Source of the DNA: Triparma columacea
Lineage: Eukaryota; Sar; Bolidophyceae; Parmales; Triparmaceae
DNA: 17,317 nt
Reading direction: 5' to 3'
Assembly: GCA_030267965.1 (NCBI GenBank)
Contig: BRYA01000419.1
Coordinates: forward strand, 32,652 to 49,968
The notes below the pieces were generated by a model that made no database searches, was not told where the DNA came from, and was given only the letters and a program-made list of their open reading frames with translations. Each line of letters begins with the position of its first letter. Position 1 is the stretch's first letter. The position numbers and the translations under genes are program-made. Of this stretch, positions 16,263 through 17,317 are shown one piece after another.

Positions 16263-17317
16263 ATGCTAATGGCCAAAGGTAACTCCCCAAGGCCAGCCCC
16301 CTCGCCTGAGGAGTTCGGTGGAAGGATTAGGACATGGGTTCGAGGATTGTTGCTCCTCTCTCTCGTCGTCTTCGTCCGGAGCCTCTTCACTGCAGGCACG
16401 TTGCTTGGTCAGGGTCAAGTCAGGGAAGGTAAGAAGAGTGTACAAAGAGAGAGGAGAGGGGACTGTTTCGATATGGGGGGTCAAAATAGATTCTAACACT
16501 GGTGCATTCACGCGTTCTAATCATCCTCACGCTAACCTTCGCCATCACCTTAAGCAGCCCTTCAAACTTGGGCAAACAGCTTCACCGTCGTTGACGCTCA
16601 ACCTTGCCCTGAGCAGGACAAGGATGCTGGAACCGATGCTCGCGTCGGCCCCCGTCTCCCTGAGCATGATAAGGTCAAGAGCTACTACAGCGCGTGCGTC
16701 GGGTACGCGATTGGAAATCAAAGCTTCGTTCACGAGGATGTTGCTTCCAACCACGTTCATGCAGAGGAGGGGACTGACTTCCTGGACTACTCTGGCGAAG
16801 TTGGGAACGTCGTGCTGAGCACTCCTGGGTTCATGCCGACTACTACAAGTTCTGCAAGTAAGGGGAATAAGACCACCAACGCGACCGTCGATTACGCCCA
16901 AGGAGACAACGGGAGCTTGATGACCTGCAATTACCCCAAATCCTGTGAGGACGGAATTGGGAGCGAATCAGGGAGGGACTTAGGAGACCCATCGATCGCA
17001 TCAGGTAAGAGCTTGGTAGGAAGTCGACATGGGGATGCAAACTAGATTCTAACACCCCTTCGCAGTCATTCCACATCCTGATTTCCTCTTTGCGACAGAC
17101 ACTTCCTCCGAGGTCCAATCCCACCTTCCAGTCCAGCGCCACTGGCTTCACGACCATGTTGACACCTTCGCCTCTGACTACCTCGGGAGCAGAGAAACAG
17201 AGGACTGCGCCAGCCCCGGAGATCGTGTCCACGTCCACCAACCGCGCGCACCCGAGATTGCAGATAACGCCTCTTCCTTCCAGAGGCACTTTGAGGACGA
17301 TTTCAGTCCGACCCCCT
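16263..17317 (+). CDS. Partial gene: predicted single-pass (type II) membrane or secretory-pathway protein, unknown function
   Basis: Exons 16263-16428, 16558-17004 and 17066 to the window edge give 288 residues so far. Both introns are phase 1. ATG 16263 is preceded by an in-frame stop at 16188. Residues 28-48 (GLLLLSLVVFVRSLFTAGTLL) form a signal-anchor after a short basic N-terminus. Several N-glycosylation sequons (NQS, NKT, NAT, NGS, NAS) follow, which fits a luminal or external orientation. Support for the model: the exon 2 frame is closed by TAA immediately before its acceptor, the donors GAAG|GTAAG and TCAG|GTAAG are strong, and the 61-nt second intron has TTCTAAC 15 nt before CGCAG. 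No family was recognised. Exon 3 is unusually His-rich and has no Lys, and the opposite strand is also open (16545-16901 and 16843-17289), so strand assignment is likely but not certain. Confidence 0.55.

Noticed and set aside
16332..16350. GGGTTCGAGGATT resembling a tRNA T-arm
   Set aside because: No matching acceptor stem, D-arm or anticodon arm upstream; it lies in exon 1 of the edge gene.
16545..17289. Minus-strand open frames at 16545-16901 and 16843-17289, the second with an APEVV...DW pattern faintly like a kinase activation segment
   Set aside because: No minus-strand donor and acceptor pair of good quality joins them, and the plus strand has two strong in-phase introns. Kept as an alternative in the edge-gene entry and as a finding.

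Overview
The window is eukaryotic nuclear DNA. Coding regions are interrupted by short spliceosomal introns (60 to about 300 nt) with GTGAG or GTAAG donors, a recurrent CTAAC branch-site motif and YAG acceptors. Reading frames rejoin in phase across every proposed junction. Genes are dense, lie on both strands, and encode eukaryotic chromatin and ER proteins. Three telomere-type TTAGGG units and many C/G homopolymer runs are present. The mix of a trithorax/MLL-type methyltransferase, a ceramide synthase and bacterial-type families (DUF1244, MogA, CBU_0592-like) fits a unicellular alga or other protist, perhaps a stramenopile. That placement is inference only.

Layout from left to right. 103-2427 (-): a putative nuclear protein with an N-terminal zinc ribbon and a tandemly duplicated 97-codon unit holding a helix-turn-helix-like motif. 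3306-4829 (-): a three-exon ceramide synthase (TLC/LAG1), 329 aa, ending in a di-lysine ER retrieval signal. 5010-5414 (+): a small CBU_0592-like membrane protein, head-to-head with the ceramide synthase. 5571-14173 (-): a nine-exon gene reconstructed here as 2567 aa, an MLL/trithorax-like histone H3K4 methyltransferase. Its domain order is MBD, Tudor-like, PWWP, PHD block, bromodomain, PHD block, bromodomain, extended PHD, FYRN, FYRC, SET, post-SET. 14555-15846 (+): a three-exon gene fusing a DUF1244 domain to a MogA/MoaB molybdopterin adenylyltransferase domain. 16263 to beyond 17317 (+): the start of a predicted single-pass membrane protein of unknown function, cut by the window edge.

The genes do not form a pathway. 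The most interesting items are the methyltransferase, which puts readers of DNA methylation, histone methylation and acetylation beside a SET writer and carries what looks like a duplicated PHD-PHD-bromodomain module, and the DUF1244-MogA fusion, in which splicing alone supplies a start codon to the MogA domain. No rRNA, tRNA, CRISPR array or intact transposon was seen. All domain calls come from reading motifs by eye; no database search was possible.
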